Below the pieces are notes generated by a model. That model saw only the letters and a program-made list of their open reading frames with translations, did no database searches and was not told the origin of the DNA. Positions 53,085-61,262 of a stretch of DNA of 64,000 nt are shown piece by piece. The stretch is from the NCBI RefSeq assembly GCF_016905005.1, contig NZ_JADIKC010000009.1, forward strand, positions 62,001 to 126,000, read 5' to 3'. Positions within the stretch are counted from its first letter, which is position 1, and the number at the start of each line of letters is the position of its first letter. Position numbers and translations under genes: made by a program. This DNA comes from Dyella kyungheensis (GTDB lineage Bacteria; Pseudomonadota; Gammaproteobacteria; Xanthomonadales; Rhodanobacteraceae).

Positions 53085-55343
53085 TCAGGTTTCGCCTTCC
53101 TTGACCACGTAGGTATAGAACCTCACCCTGCCACCTTCGGGCACCTGGTAGACACCCTGCACTTCATAGGAAAAGCCCGGGAACCGGTTGCAGCTTTCCT
53201 CGAAGGCCAGGAAGTAGTCGATCATCGGCTGGGCGCGGTCGTCGTAGCGCTCGCCCGGTATGACGATGCCAATGCCCGGCGGATAGATCAGGGCGAGCGT
53301 GGCCGCAATGCGGCCCTTGACCTCGTCCATCGGCACGAAGTCCACCCGGCCGCTGACCAGGGCTTCGTTCGCTTCGCGTGCCGACATGACCTGTTCCGGG
53401 AACGACTCGTAGCGGAAACTCAGGCGTTGCAACTCCTTGACGTTCTTCGACGCATAGAACTCGTGCATTTCCTGCGCGACCTGGCGCACGGTGTAGCCGC
53501 GGTATCGCTCCTGATACTTGCGGGAGAGGCCCGGCAGGACCTGATCCAGTGGGCTGTCTTCGTCATAGTGGTCGCGGAAGCGCTCCAGTGCCGCGAGCAG
53601 CATCGCCATCTTGCCCTCACCTACCGCGGGCGTCATGAGGAAGAGAATGCTGTTGAGGTCGTTCTTCTCCGGGATGACATGATTCTCCCGCAGATAGTTG
53701 GCGATGACCGTAGCGGGAATGCCGCTGCTGGCGTACGCGCCGGTTCTTGGATCGATGCCTGGCGTCGTGAGCATGAGCTTGGTCGGATCGACCATGGCGG
53801 CATCGGCACCGAGATGCCGGTAGCCGTGCCACTTTTCCTGCGGATCGAGCTGCCAATACTCCTGCTCGGTGGCCAGCACATCGGTGGGCACGTCTTCCCA
53901 CTTGATGCGTTCGCCCTGGTACGTCACCGTATCCGGAACGAACGGGTTGAGGAAGCCGGCGAACCGCTTGCGTATCGCCTTCCTGGCCTCGATCCCCAGC
54001 CGAACCATGTCATCCCACAGTACGCGTCCGGCCTTGTCGGCATGCATTTGCGCATTGACGTCCAGGCTGGAAAACAACGGATAGAACGGTGACGTCGACG
54101 CCTGCAGCATGAACATCTCGTTGAATCGCTTGTGATTCACACGAAATGCCTGCTGGCGGATATGCGCATCGCGCACATGGATCTGCGAGGCCTGCGAAAA
54201 ACCCGCCAGCTGCTTGTGCGTCGACTGGGTCGCAATGATGCCGGGGTCTTTGTCCGTCAGCGACAGGCTCATGCCGAAGTGATCTTTCATCAGGGGATGA
54301 AACGCGCCAAATCCCGCCCATGCCTCGTCGAAGTGGATGTACTCGCAAAGATGGCCGATCTTTTCCAGTACCTTCTTCGCGTTGTACACGGTGCCGTCAT
54401 ACGTGCACTGCTCGATGATGGCGACCCGGATAGGCCGCTCGCGCTTCCAGGCATCGGTGTCCTTGAGACGCGGATGATGCCTGATCTTGTCGCGGATCGA
54501 CTGCTCGTCGAACGCGGACCAGTCGATCGGACCCACCATGCCGAATCCATTGCGGTCGGCTTGGAGATAGACGGGAATGGCACCGGCGAAAATCAGCGCA
54601 CCGTGATGGTTGGACTTGTGATTGTTCCTGTCGAACAGGACGATGTCGCGGCTGGTCAACAGCGCCGTGTTCACCACCTTGTTCGATGCCGAGGTGCCAT
54701 TGAGGACGAAGTACGTCCGGTCGGCCAGGAATACGCGTGCCGCGGCTTGTTGCGCCGCCAGTGCGGGGCCTTCGTGGATCAGCAGGTCGCCCAGCGACAC
54801 CATGGCGTTGCAGATGTCATCGCGGAATACGTTCTCGCCCATGTGCTCGTAGAACAACCGGCCGGCCGGATGGCGCATGAACATTTGTCCACCCTGGTGA
54901 CCCGGGCATGCCCAGGTGCGATTGGCGTCGAAATCGTATTGCATCAAGGTGCCGAAGAACGGCGTGAGTAGGCTCGACACATACTGCTCTACGGAGGCCA
55001 CCAGGCGCTTCTCGTAGAAATCGCGGCTTTCAAGATCGGCGATGACGACACCGTCCAAGGACTTCAGGAACGGATCGTGGAAGGTTTCATCGTGGCGATC
55101 GCTCATCATGAAGATGGGCATGCGCAGGCCACGTGCCTCGCGCGTTTCGATGGCGACCGGCGCCAGTTCACGCGACACCACGATCGCCCCCAGGTCGGCA
55201 CCGGATCGAATGGCTTCAGCCATGCCCTTCGGCGACACCACCACCGTCCGGAAATGCAGGTCCTGCTCGATGATGCTGCTGACTTCCTCGCTGCGATCGC
55301 CTGCAACGAGGATGCGGAAATATTGGATGAACGGGATGCTCAT
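53085..55343 (-). CDS. PLP-dependent Orn/Lys/Arg decarboxylase, ornithine type
   Basis: This 752-residue fold-III decarboxylase has an N-terminal wing domain (residues 1-130), a PLP core and a C-terminal domain, the usual length of inducible ornithine decarboxylases. The PLP lysine is K377 in STHKQLAGFSQASQIH. The HKQxAGFSQ form and RFNEMFMLQASTSPFYP resemble SpeC/SpeF more than CadA or AdiA. It would turn ornithine into putrescine with release of CO2, consuming a proton. GGGAG lies 9 nt before the ATG. No antiporter gene is adjacent. A long upstream region with low GC precedes it and may carry regulation. Confidence 0.88.
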   Translation of the reverse strand: MSIPFIQYFRILVAGDRSEEVSSIIEQDLHFRTVVVSPKGMAEAIRSGADLGAIVVSRELAPVAIETREARGLRMPIFMMSDRHDETFHDPFLKSLDGVVIADLESRDFYEKRLVASVEQYVSSLLTPFFGTLMQYDFDANRTWACPGHQGGQMFMRHPAGRLFYEHMGENVFRDDICNAMVSLGDLLIHEGPALAAQQAAARVFLADRTYFVLNGTSASNKVVNTALLTSRDIVLFDRNNHKSNHHGALIFAGAIPVYLQADRNGFGMVGPIDWSAFDEQSIRDKIRHHPRLKDTDAWKRERPIRVAIIEQCTYDGTVYNAKKVLEKIGHLCEYIHFDEAWAGFGAFHPLMKDHFGMSLSLTDKDPGIIATQSTHKQLAGFSQASQIHVRDAHIRQQAFRVNHKRFNEMFMLQASTSPFYPLFSSLDVNAQMHADKAGRVLWDDMVRLGIEARKAIRKRFAGFLNPFVPDTVTYQGERIKWEDVPTDVLATEQEYWQLDPQEKWHGYRHLGADAAMVDPTKLMLTTPGIDPRTGAYASSGIPATVIANYLRENHVIPEKNDLNSILFLMTPAVGEGKMAMLLAALERFRDHYDEDSPLDQVLPGLSRKYQERYRGYTVRQVAQEMHEFYASKNVKELQRLSFRYESFPEQVMSAREANEALVSGRVDFVPMDEVKGRIAATLALIYPPGIGIVIPGERYDDRAQPMIDYFLAFEESCNRFPGFSYEVQGVYQVPEGGRVRFYTYVVKEGET

Positions 55344-56016
55344 GACGACCACTCCCTGGAGAGGGCTTAAAGGTCGAACGGCGACTACGGAGATGGCAGT
55401 TTCTGGAGCATGCAGAGGGCGTTGTTCCAACCCTTACTGCGCTGGTCATTGTCGATGCGTCGGCGTGAATCGATCGCGAAATCACTTCTTCGCACGTCAA
55501 GCAAACGCATGCCTTCGACCGATACCGACTTCGATGTTGTGCCGGAATTCTGCGCATTCGACATATGAAGGATGGAAAGAAAAATCTACTGCATGAAAAC
55601 CCAGCATAACTACATAGGTAGCTGCGCTCATGATCAATCCAGAGCGCGTGCTTCGTCCCTAAGCCGGAGACCGACTTCTTCAGGCTGCGAACCAACTCAA
55701 GGAAGCGTCCATTCCGGTTCCGACTTCTGCTCATGCGTCGCCGTGCCAACCAATCATCATCGCCGTACCGCAACTCCTGAAACGGACACCTCTTGTCACA
55801 GCAAGCCGACCTTTCGTCCCGCCTGTGCCGACACGGCGGCGTCAGGTTGCTAGCGTGCAACGCGCCAACGCAACCAAGCGAGCAAACCATGAGTTCCTCA
55901 CTCCCATCAGCTTTGATCATGCCCTTGCGGGATCTTCCACGCCTTGATCGACCCGTCGGTGCGTTTTCCCCTGGACGCACTTAGACTCCAGCCGAGACTC
56001 TTCACGGAGCGATGCG
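55344..56016. promoter_or_regulatory. Long low-GC upstream region of the decarboxylase gene
   Basis: About 670 bases between divergent genes, visibly richer in A and T than the rest of the window (for example 55560-55625). It should hold both promoters and a long leader for the decarboxylase. A 59-residue minus-strand frame (55385-55564) ends 41 bp before the decarboxylase start. I see no named riboswitch. Confidence 0.45.
55385..55564 (-). CDS. Candidate leader ORF upstream of the decarboxylase
   Basis: A 59-residue frame (MSNAQNSGTTSKSVSVEGMR at the start; Arg-rich centre RRSDFAIDSRRRIDNDQR) ends 41 bp before the decarboxylase ATG. There is no good ribosome site, codon use is weak, and it does not resemble the SpeFL arrest peptide. 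It is noted because ornithine decarboxylase genes in enterobacteria are controlled by ornithine-sensing leader peptides. Confidence 0.2.
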   Translation of the reverse strand: MSNAQNSGTTSKSVSVEGMRLLDVRRSDFAIDSRRRIDNDQRSKGWNNALCMLQKLPSP

Positions 56017-57366
56017 ATGCGGTGGTCAGGGCTTCTGGTTTCGCTGTGCCTGCTCGTGGCTCTCCCTATCGAAAGCGCACAGGCAACGTCCAGTCCTGCG
56101 CCAGACGCAAGCATCGTCCTTGGACATTCGACCGTTCCATTGAATGAACCCTGGCGATTTCGCGTCGGCGACGATGATCGCTGGGCCTCGCCGGACTTCG
56201 ATGATGGCGAATGGGAAACCGTAGATCTCACGCCCGCACCGGGTGCGCATGACGGTGACGTCGGATTACCGGGCTACGTCACGGGATGGAGTCAACGCGG
56301 CCACGCAGGCTACACCGGCTACGCGTGGTACCGCACGAAAGTCACCGTGCATGGCGATAGCGGTAGGGCGCTTGCGTTGGCGGGGCCGACCCTGGTCGAT
56401 TCGACATATCAACTCTATGTCAACGGAAAAATGCTTGGCGGACCGGGCGGGTTCTCACGTTCGCCACCCACCGTGTACGCGGTGCGCCCCAGCGTGTTTC
56501 CACTTCCCTCGTCGCCTTCCACAGACACGCAGACCTACGTCATTGCCTTCCGCGTCTGGCTGGATCCGCTTGAAGCGGGTGGGGAAAGCGGCGGCATGCA
56601 TATCGCGCCGGTGATGGGCGACGCCGAAGCCATCCAGCAGCTGCACCAGTTGCAGTGGTTGCAAACGTTCAAGGGTTATGTGGTGGATGCGGCGGAACCG
56701 CTGGCCTTTGTGATGCTCGCGATCATGGTTCTTGCATTGATGGCAGGCAGAACCGGCGATGGCTATCGGTGGCTTGTCGTTGCACTGCTCTGCCTTGCAC
56801 TACTTCGCGCACAGCAGGTCCTGTTCTTCTGGACGCCCTATGTGAGCCTGCGCGGTTACGACATCGCGGTCACGGTGATCCTGAAGCCACTCACCCTGGC
56901 GGCATGGCTGCTGGCATGGCGCGATTGGTTTCGTTTGAACAGACACCCGTGGCTTGGGTACGCCATCAGCGTGCTGACGTTGGCTTATATTGCTTTTGCA
57001 TGCATCGGCCGTCCGTGGTTCGCGCCGGACGCGACGCAAGGATTCAAGGCCGTTGCCCATGTCGTCGTCATGGGCTTGCGCCTGGCATTGGCCGCGCTTT
57101 ACCTCTGGATCGTTGGCCTTGGCGTGGCCCGATCGGCAAAGCTTTCCACTTGGCTGGCAGCACTCGCAGCCATCTTCGTGGGTGTTGGCCTGTTCGCGAC
57201 GGAACTCAACGCCCTGGGAATCCCGGGAATCTGGTTTCCGTTTGGAACGGGGGTGTCGCGGAGCCAATATGCCTACGGCGTATTCACGGCGCTGTTGTTC
57301 GCACTGATCCTTATGAGGTCAGCCGGTGACGTGCGAAGCAAAGGGTCTTCAACGGCTTCTGCCTGA
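56017..57366 (+). CDS. Membrane protein with extracytoplasmic jelly-roll domain and seven-helix region
   Basis: This 449-residue protein has a signal peptide (cleavage near AQA-TSSP). The extracytoplasmic domain (about 35-205) resembles the sugar-binding jelly-roll at the start of GH2 enzymes (LNEPWRFRVGDDDRWASPDF, then YAWYRTKVTV and YQLYVNGKMLGG). About seven membrane helices follow to the end. The layout recalls 7TMR-DISM receptors but no cytoplasmic signalling domain is present. It may sense or bind a carbohydrate. GGAG lies 7 nt before the ATG. Confidence 0.75.
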   Translation: MRWSGLLVSLCLLVALPIESAQATSSPAPDASIVLGHSTVPLNEPWRFRVGDDDRWASPDFDDGEWETVDLTPAPGAHDGDVGLPGYVTGWSQRGHAGYTGYAWYRTKVTVHGDSGRALALAGPTLVDSTYQLYVNGKMLGGPGGFSRSPPTVYAVRPSVFPLPSSPSTDTQTYVIAFRVWLDPLEAGGESGGMHIAPVMGDAEAIQQLHQLQWLQTFKGYVVDAAEPLAFVMLAIMVLALMAGRTGDGYRWLVVALLCLALLRAQQVLFFWTPYVSLRGYDIAVTVILKPLTLAAWLLAWRDWFRLNRHPWLGYAISVLTLAYIAFACIGRPWFAPDATQGFKAVAHVVVMGLRLALAALYLWIVGLGVARSAKLSTWLAALAAIFVGVGLFATELNALGIPGIWFPFGTGVSRSQYAYGVFTALLFALILMRSAGDVRSKGSSTASA

Positions 57367-57627
57367 AGCTGGATCGATGAGGCCAACCCTCGGAGCGCGG
57401 GAAGTCGAAGCTTCCCAGCCCTCCGGCTCTCCCGTCTGAAGCCGGCTGCCTTTGCCGGCCGGCTGTGGCCTGGGCCAGACCGGGGCAGCAGCCCATCACC
57501 AAAACAGTGGAATAAGAAAGCACCCCACCATGATGCGGGCCGACCGGGTGGTCACGTGCCCCAGCGAATCCTGTCGCGAGTACACTGCGGCGATACTGGC
57601 CTGCCAGCGCTTCCGGAGTGCACCGCC

Positions 57628-58608
57628 ATGAATGCCCAAAGCGCCGTCGAAACCACCACCGCTTCCGTGAAGCCCGGGTCCTCGAAGGCTTCTTCACGGC
57701 TGGTTTACCGGCACACGCTGCCGATACGGATCATGCATTGGATCAACGTGATTGCGTTGACGTTGATGCTGTTCAGCGGTCTGCAGATCTTCAACGCGCA
57801 CCCGAATCTTTATTGGGGCAATCGATCCGATCAGGGCAAGGAATGGCTATCCCTCGGTGCGCAGGAGGATGCTGCAGGAAACCTGGTCGGGATCACGCGC
57901 ATCGGGCAGCATCAGGTCACCACTACCGGCGTACTCGGCGTTTCCAAAGGTAGCGACGGCACGCCGGTGGCGCGCGGCTTTCCTTCCTGGCTGACGGTTC
58001 CCAGCGCAGGCTGGTTGGCCATGGGCCGGCGGTGGCACTTCTTTTTTGCCTGGGTGTTTGTACTCAACGGACTTTGCTATATCGGCTACTCGCTTGCCAG
58101 AAAGCATCTGCAACGCGACATGTGGCCGACGCGTGCCGATTGGCGTGGCATAGGCCGCTCGATCCTCGATCATGTCCGTTTCAAGCACCCCCATGGGGCC
58201 GAGGCGCTGCGCTACAACATCCTGCAACGGCTCGCTTATCTGTGCGTGATTTTCGTTTTCGGCATCGGCATTGTGCTGATGGGCGTGGCGATGTCCCCGC
58301 GCATGGATGCCGTACTCTCGCCGTTGGTGGAGGCCGTGGGCGGGCGTCAGTCGGCCAGGTCGATTCATTTCATCATTGCCTGGGCGTTTGTGGCCTTCGT
58401 GGTGATTCATCTCTTCGAAGTATTGGTCAGTGGTGTCTTCAATCAGCTGCGCGGAATGGTCACCGGCTATTACAAAGTCGATTCGGTCAAGCCCGAGCCG
58501 GCGATGCCCGTCGCTGCAGTACCGGAAACCGTAGTGCCTGCTGAATTGGCTCCCGACCGCACCGTCACCGCACAAACGCCCATCGTGGAGGACCCTCGCC
58601 ATGAGTGA
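57628..58608 (+). CDS. Cytochrome b561-type membrane subunit
   Basis: This di-heme membrane cytochrome of about 326 residues has four or five helices. Heme-ligand histidines are suggested by RHTLPIRIMHWINV, RRWHFFFAW, and IHFIIAWAFVAFVVIHLFEV. It belongs to the thiosulfate-reductase/formate-dehydrogenase gamma-like b561 group. The next gene, for a periplasmic molybdenum protein, overlaps by 8 bp, so this subunit probably exchanges electrons between quinones and that protein. The ATG at 57628 has GGAG about 10 nt upstream. Confidence 0.88.
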   Translation: MNAQSAVETTTASVKPGSSKASSRLVYRHTLPIRIMHWINVIALTLMLFSGLQIFNAHPNLYWGNRSDQGKEWLSLGAQEDAAGNLVGITRIGQHQVTTTGVLGVSKGSDGTPVARGFPSWLTVPSAGWLAMGRRWHFFFAWVFVLNGLCYIGYSLARKHLQRDMWPTRADWRGIGRSILDHVRFKHPHGAEALRYNILQRLAYLCVIFVFGIGIVLMGVAMSPRMDAVLSPLVEAVGGRQSARSIHFIIAWAFVAFVVIHLFEVLVSGVFNQLRGMVTGYYKVDSVKPEPAMPVAAVPETVVPAELAPDRTVTAQTPIVEDPRHE

Positions 58609-59356
58609 TCGCCGATCGTTTCTTCGCATGGCCGGCATGGGGGCCGTAGGTGTGCTCCTTGCCGGTTGCGACCGCATTTCCCAGAGCGGCCTGGGCGCCC
58701 GGGTGTTGGGCAGTGCCGAAGGGTTGAACCGTCGCGTGCAGGCGCTGCTTTCACCTTCCAGCGCCATGGCGAAGGAGTATTCCGAGGCCGATATCTCGCC
58801 GGTGTTCCATCCCAATGGCACCACCATGCCAGACACGCCCGCCTACCAGGCCTTGATGGCGAACCAGTTTCGCGACTACCAGTTGCAAGTGGACGGACTG
58901 GTCAACCGACCGGCGAAGCTATCGATCGACGACCTGAAAAAGCTGGACGACCGCACCCAGATCACCCGGCACGATTGCGTGGAAGGCTGGAGCGCGATCG
59001 GCAAGTGGCGGGGCACCCAGCTCTCGGCCGTACTCGACCATGTGGGCGTAAGCGAGCAGGCTAAATTCGTCGTGTTCCATTGCTTCGACGAAATGGACGT
59101 CGATACGCCCTACTACGAGAGCGTGGACATCCTGGAAGCGAGACACCCACAGACCCTGCTTGCCTTCGCATTGAACGACCAGCCGCTGCCGATACCGAAC
59201 GGCGCGCCATTGCGCCTCCGCCTTGGTCGGCAGCTCGGCTACAAACAGGCCAAGTACATCAGCCGCATCGAGCTGGTGAGTTCTTTCAAGGACATTGGTG
59301 ACGGCAATGGCGGCTACTGGGAAGACCAGGGCTACGAGTGGTACGCCGGCATCTGA
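58601..59356 (+). CDS. Exported molybdopterin oxidoreductase (sulfite oxidase/MsrP-like fold)
   Basis: This 251-residue protein starts with a twin-arginine signal (RRSFLRMAG) that ends in a lipobox (LAGC, Cys23), so it is likely a Tat-exported lipoprotein. The molybdenum-binding domain includes TRHDCVEGWSAIGKW with the metal-ligand Cys126, and PLRLRLGRQLGYKQAKYI. It resembles YedY/MsrP, which reduces methionine sulfoxide, but the partner is a b561-type cytochrome rather than MsrQ. The substrate is unknown. Confidence 0.86.
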   Translation: MSDRRSFLRMAGMGAVGVLLAGCDRISQSGLGARVLGSAEGLNRRVQALLSPSSAMAKEYSEADISPVFHPNGTTMPDTPAYQALMANQFRDYQLQVDGLVNRPAKLSIDDLKKLDDRTQITRHDCVEGWSAIGKWRGTQLSAVLDHVGVSEQAKFVVFHCFDEMDVDTPYYESVDILEARHPQTLLAFALNDQPLPIPNGAPLRLRLGRQLGYKQAKYISRIELVSSFKDIGDGNGGYWEDQGYEWYAGI

Positions 59357-59386
59357 TCCGCGGCCGGCGATCTCACGCTGCAGAAA

Positions 59387-59432
59387 GGCGATCCGAACTT
59401 GTCCATAGTGCATGGACAAAGTTCGGATCGCC
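59387..59432. terminator. Long hairpin between convergent genes
   Basis: A 20-bp stem with a single bulge (GGCGATCCGAACTT then GTCCAT, against its complement) and loop AGTGC lies 30 bp after the molybdoenzyme gene and 24 bp beyond the end of the minus-strand gene. It probably stops transcription from both sides, although no T-run is present. Confidence 0.65.
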
Positions 59433-59456
59433 GCGACGGCTCGACCGCGTCGAGCG

Positions 59457-60161
59457 TTACATCGGTGGCGCGGTACCGTTCAGCCCGACCGCCACAAAGC
59501 CGGCAGCCACCGGGTTGCCCGGTTTGCCCGCCACGAACACACGCGCACCTTTGACGATGGCGCTCTTATCCGCGGGCGCGAACGTCACTACCGGCGTAGT
59601 CGCCGATACCACGATGGTCTTCTCGCCCGAACCGTAATCGACCACCAGCGTGCGTGCCCCGCTTCCGCTGGCCGCCTTCACCGTACCGTTGGTCATCGCC
59701 GAGTTCGTGGCCGCACCACCTGCCTTGCTGCTCTTGACGGTCCCATTGGTCATCGCCGACGAGGTCACGCTGCCGTTGGTCATGGCCGACCCGCCACCGC
59801 CGTGGGCGGGCAGATCCCAGGCGTAATCGCCCAGGCCCGTGCCCTTCATCGCCGGTGGAAACACCACCACTTCCAGTGCGTTGGCGGAAGCACCGCGCGG
59901 CACGTTGGCCGAACCGATGTACGAACCCGGCTGGATCGCATCCAGATTGCTCGGCACCACACCCGCGATATGCGTGTCCGCTGCCATCGCGACGTTCTGC
60001 GTGCCCGTTGCCGTTTGCACCGTAAAGCCGGTGGCCGTTACATCCGTCACGGTTCCGCGCACATGCACCGCTGGATCCGCGGCCATGGCAGGCAGGGCGA
60101 CCGACATGGCGACGGCCACGCCGGCAAAGAGCAGTTTCTGCTTCAAATAGCTGACTTTCAT
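59457..60161 (-). CDS. Secreted repeat protein, DUF5666-like beta domains
   Basis: This 234-residue protein has a signal peptide (cleavage near AMA-ADPA). The first domain (about 32-102) reads like a small beta-barrel of the DUF5666/OB type (VRGTVTDVTATGFTVQT). A low-complexity linker then holds three copies of SAMTNG(S/T)V at residues 125, 135 and 154. A similar beta domain follows (TLVVDYGSGEKTIVVSATTP). GGAGG lies 9 nt before the ATG at 60161. Function unknown. Confidence 0.7.
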   Translation of the reverse strand: MKVSYLKQKLLFAGVAVAMSVALPAMAADPAVHVRGTVTDVTATGFTVQTATGTQNVAMAADTHIAGVVPSNLDAIQPGSYIGSANVPRGASANALEVVVFPPAMKGTGLGDYAWDLPAHGGGGSAMTNGSVTSSAMTNGTVKSSKAGGAATNSAMTNGTVKAASGSGARTLVVDYGSGEKTIVVSATTPVVTFAPADKSAIVKGARVFVAGKPGNPVAAGFVAVGLNGTAPPM

Positions 60162-60275
60162 GATGAACAACCTCCAGTAGCGCTAACGGATCAGGTAACG
60201 ATCACAGTTATTTCGCCTGAGAACGCCTGATGGTTACTCAGAGGGTGTTGGAACAGCATGAAGATGGATGGCGGC

Positions 60276-61262
60276 TCACTTGCCGCTCATGAAATCCGGC
60301 TCGCCCTTGTCGCTCCACGAGAACGGCATGATGTACGGCGCCCTGCGCGCCGTGCATTTCCAGTCCGGTCCGCCGTTGGCATGGAAGATGATCCAGTCCT
60401 GCTTGCCATCGGGCGACTTGAAGAAGCCGTTGTGGCCCGGCGCGTAGAAGCCGTGCGCGGGTGAACTGGCCAGCGCCTGCGTGGGCGATTTGCGCCACGA
60501 GGCGGGATCGAGCAGGTTGGCGTTCGCCTTCGCGCTCAGCAGGCCGAGGGAATAACCATCGGACCAGCAGGCGCTGGCGGAATAGGTGAGGAACACTTCA
60601 CCCTTGGGCCCCTCGATGAACTCCGGCGCTTCGAGAATCTTGCGGCCGCCCTGCATCTCCCATGAGTAGGTGGGATGGGCAATGTCCACCTGCGGTTCGC
60701 CCAGCGTCCAGGGGTTGCTCATCGGCGCGATGATCAGGTCGCTGTGATCGTCGACATAGGCGGAATAGACGAAGTAGCGTTTGCCTGCGTGATCGAACAC
60801 CGTGCCGTCGATGCCGGTGAGATGGGTCTTCAGCATGCCTTTGTCGACCCACTCGCCTTGGGTGGGATCGGCCGAGGCATTCTCCAGCACCCAGACGTGG
60901 CGATGCGCGTCGTCGTCATGTGCCTTGTCGGAGGCCGAGTAGTACAGGTACCACTTGCCGTCGAGGAAATGCAGCTCCGGCGCCCAGATCGAATGGGAGT
61001 TTGCGCCTTCGGCCGGTGGACGCCACACCACCACGGGCGTGGCGTCGGCCAGGCGCGTCATGTCCGTGGCCTTGCGCAGCGAGATGCGGTTGCCTTCGGT
61101 GCTCGTGTAGTAATACACACCGTCGCGCTGCGTCACCCATGGGTCGGGGCCCGTTGGCAGCAGCGGATGCATCGCCGCCGGTGTTTGCGCCTGCGCCGCC
61201 ATGGCAAAGAGAACGCCTGCCGCCGCGGCGAATACTGGCTTCACACGACTACGCTTCATCAT
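60276..61262 (-). CDS. Secreted GH43 glycoside hydrolase
   Basis: This enzyme of about 328 residues has a signal peptide (cleavage near AQA-QTPA) and one five-bladed propeller. GH43 acidic residues are visible: base Asp in TGPDPWVTQRDG, modulating Asp in GIDGTVFDHAGKRYF, and acid Glu in LEAPEFIEGPKGE. GH43 enzymes remove arabinose or xylose from plant polysaccharides. Its ATG overlaps the stop of the upstream BNR-repeat hydrolase (ATGA), so the two are coupled. An arabinan-degrading role is likely but not proven. Confidence 0.86.
   Translation of the reverse strand: MMKRSRVKPVFAAAAGVLFAMAAQAQTPAAMHPLLPTGPDPWVTQRDGVYYYTSTEGNRISLRKATDMTRLADATPVVVWRPPAEGANSHSIWAPELHFLDGKWYLYYSASDKAHDDDAHRHVWVLENASADPTQGEWVDKGMLKTHLTGIDGTVFDHAGKRYFVYSAYVDDHSDLIIAPMSNPWTLGEPQVDIAHPTYSWEMQGGRKILEAPEFIEGPKGEVFLTYSASACWSDGYSLGLLSAKANANLLDPASWRKSPTQALASSPAHGFYAPGHNGFFKSPDGKQDWIIFHANGGPDWKCTARRAPYIMPFSWSDKGEPDFMSGK

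Noticed and set aside
55216-55980. 254-codon minus-strand frame upstream of and overlapping the decarboxylase start
   Set aside because: Unusual composition (many Arg, Ser, Cys), overlap with a strong gene in another frame, and no domain. Treated as non-coding.
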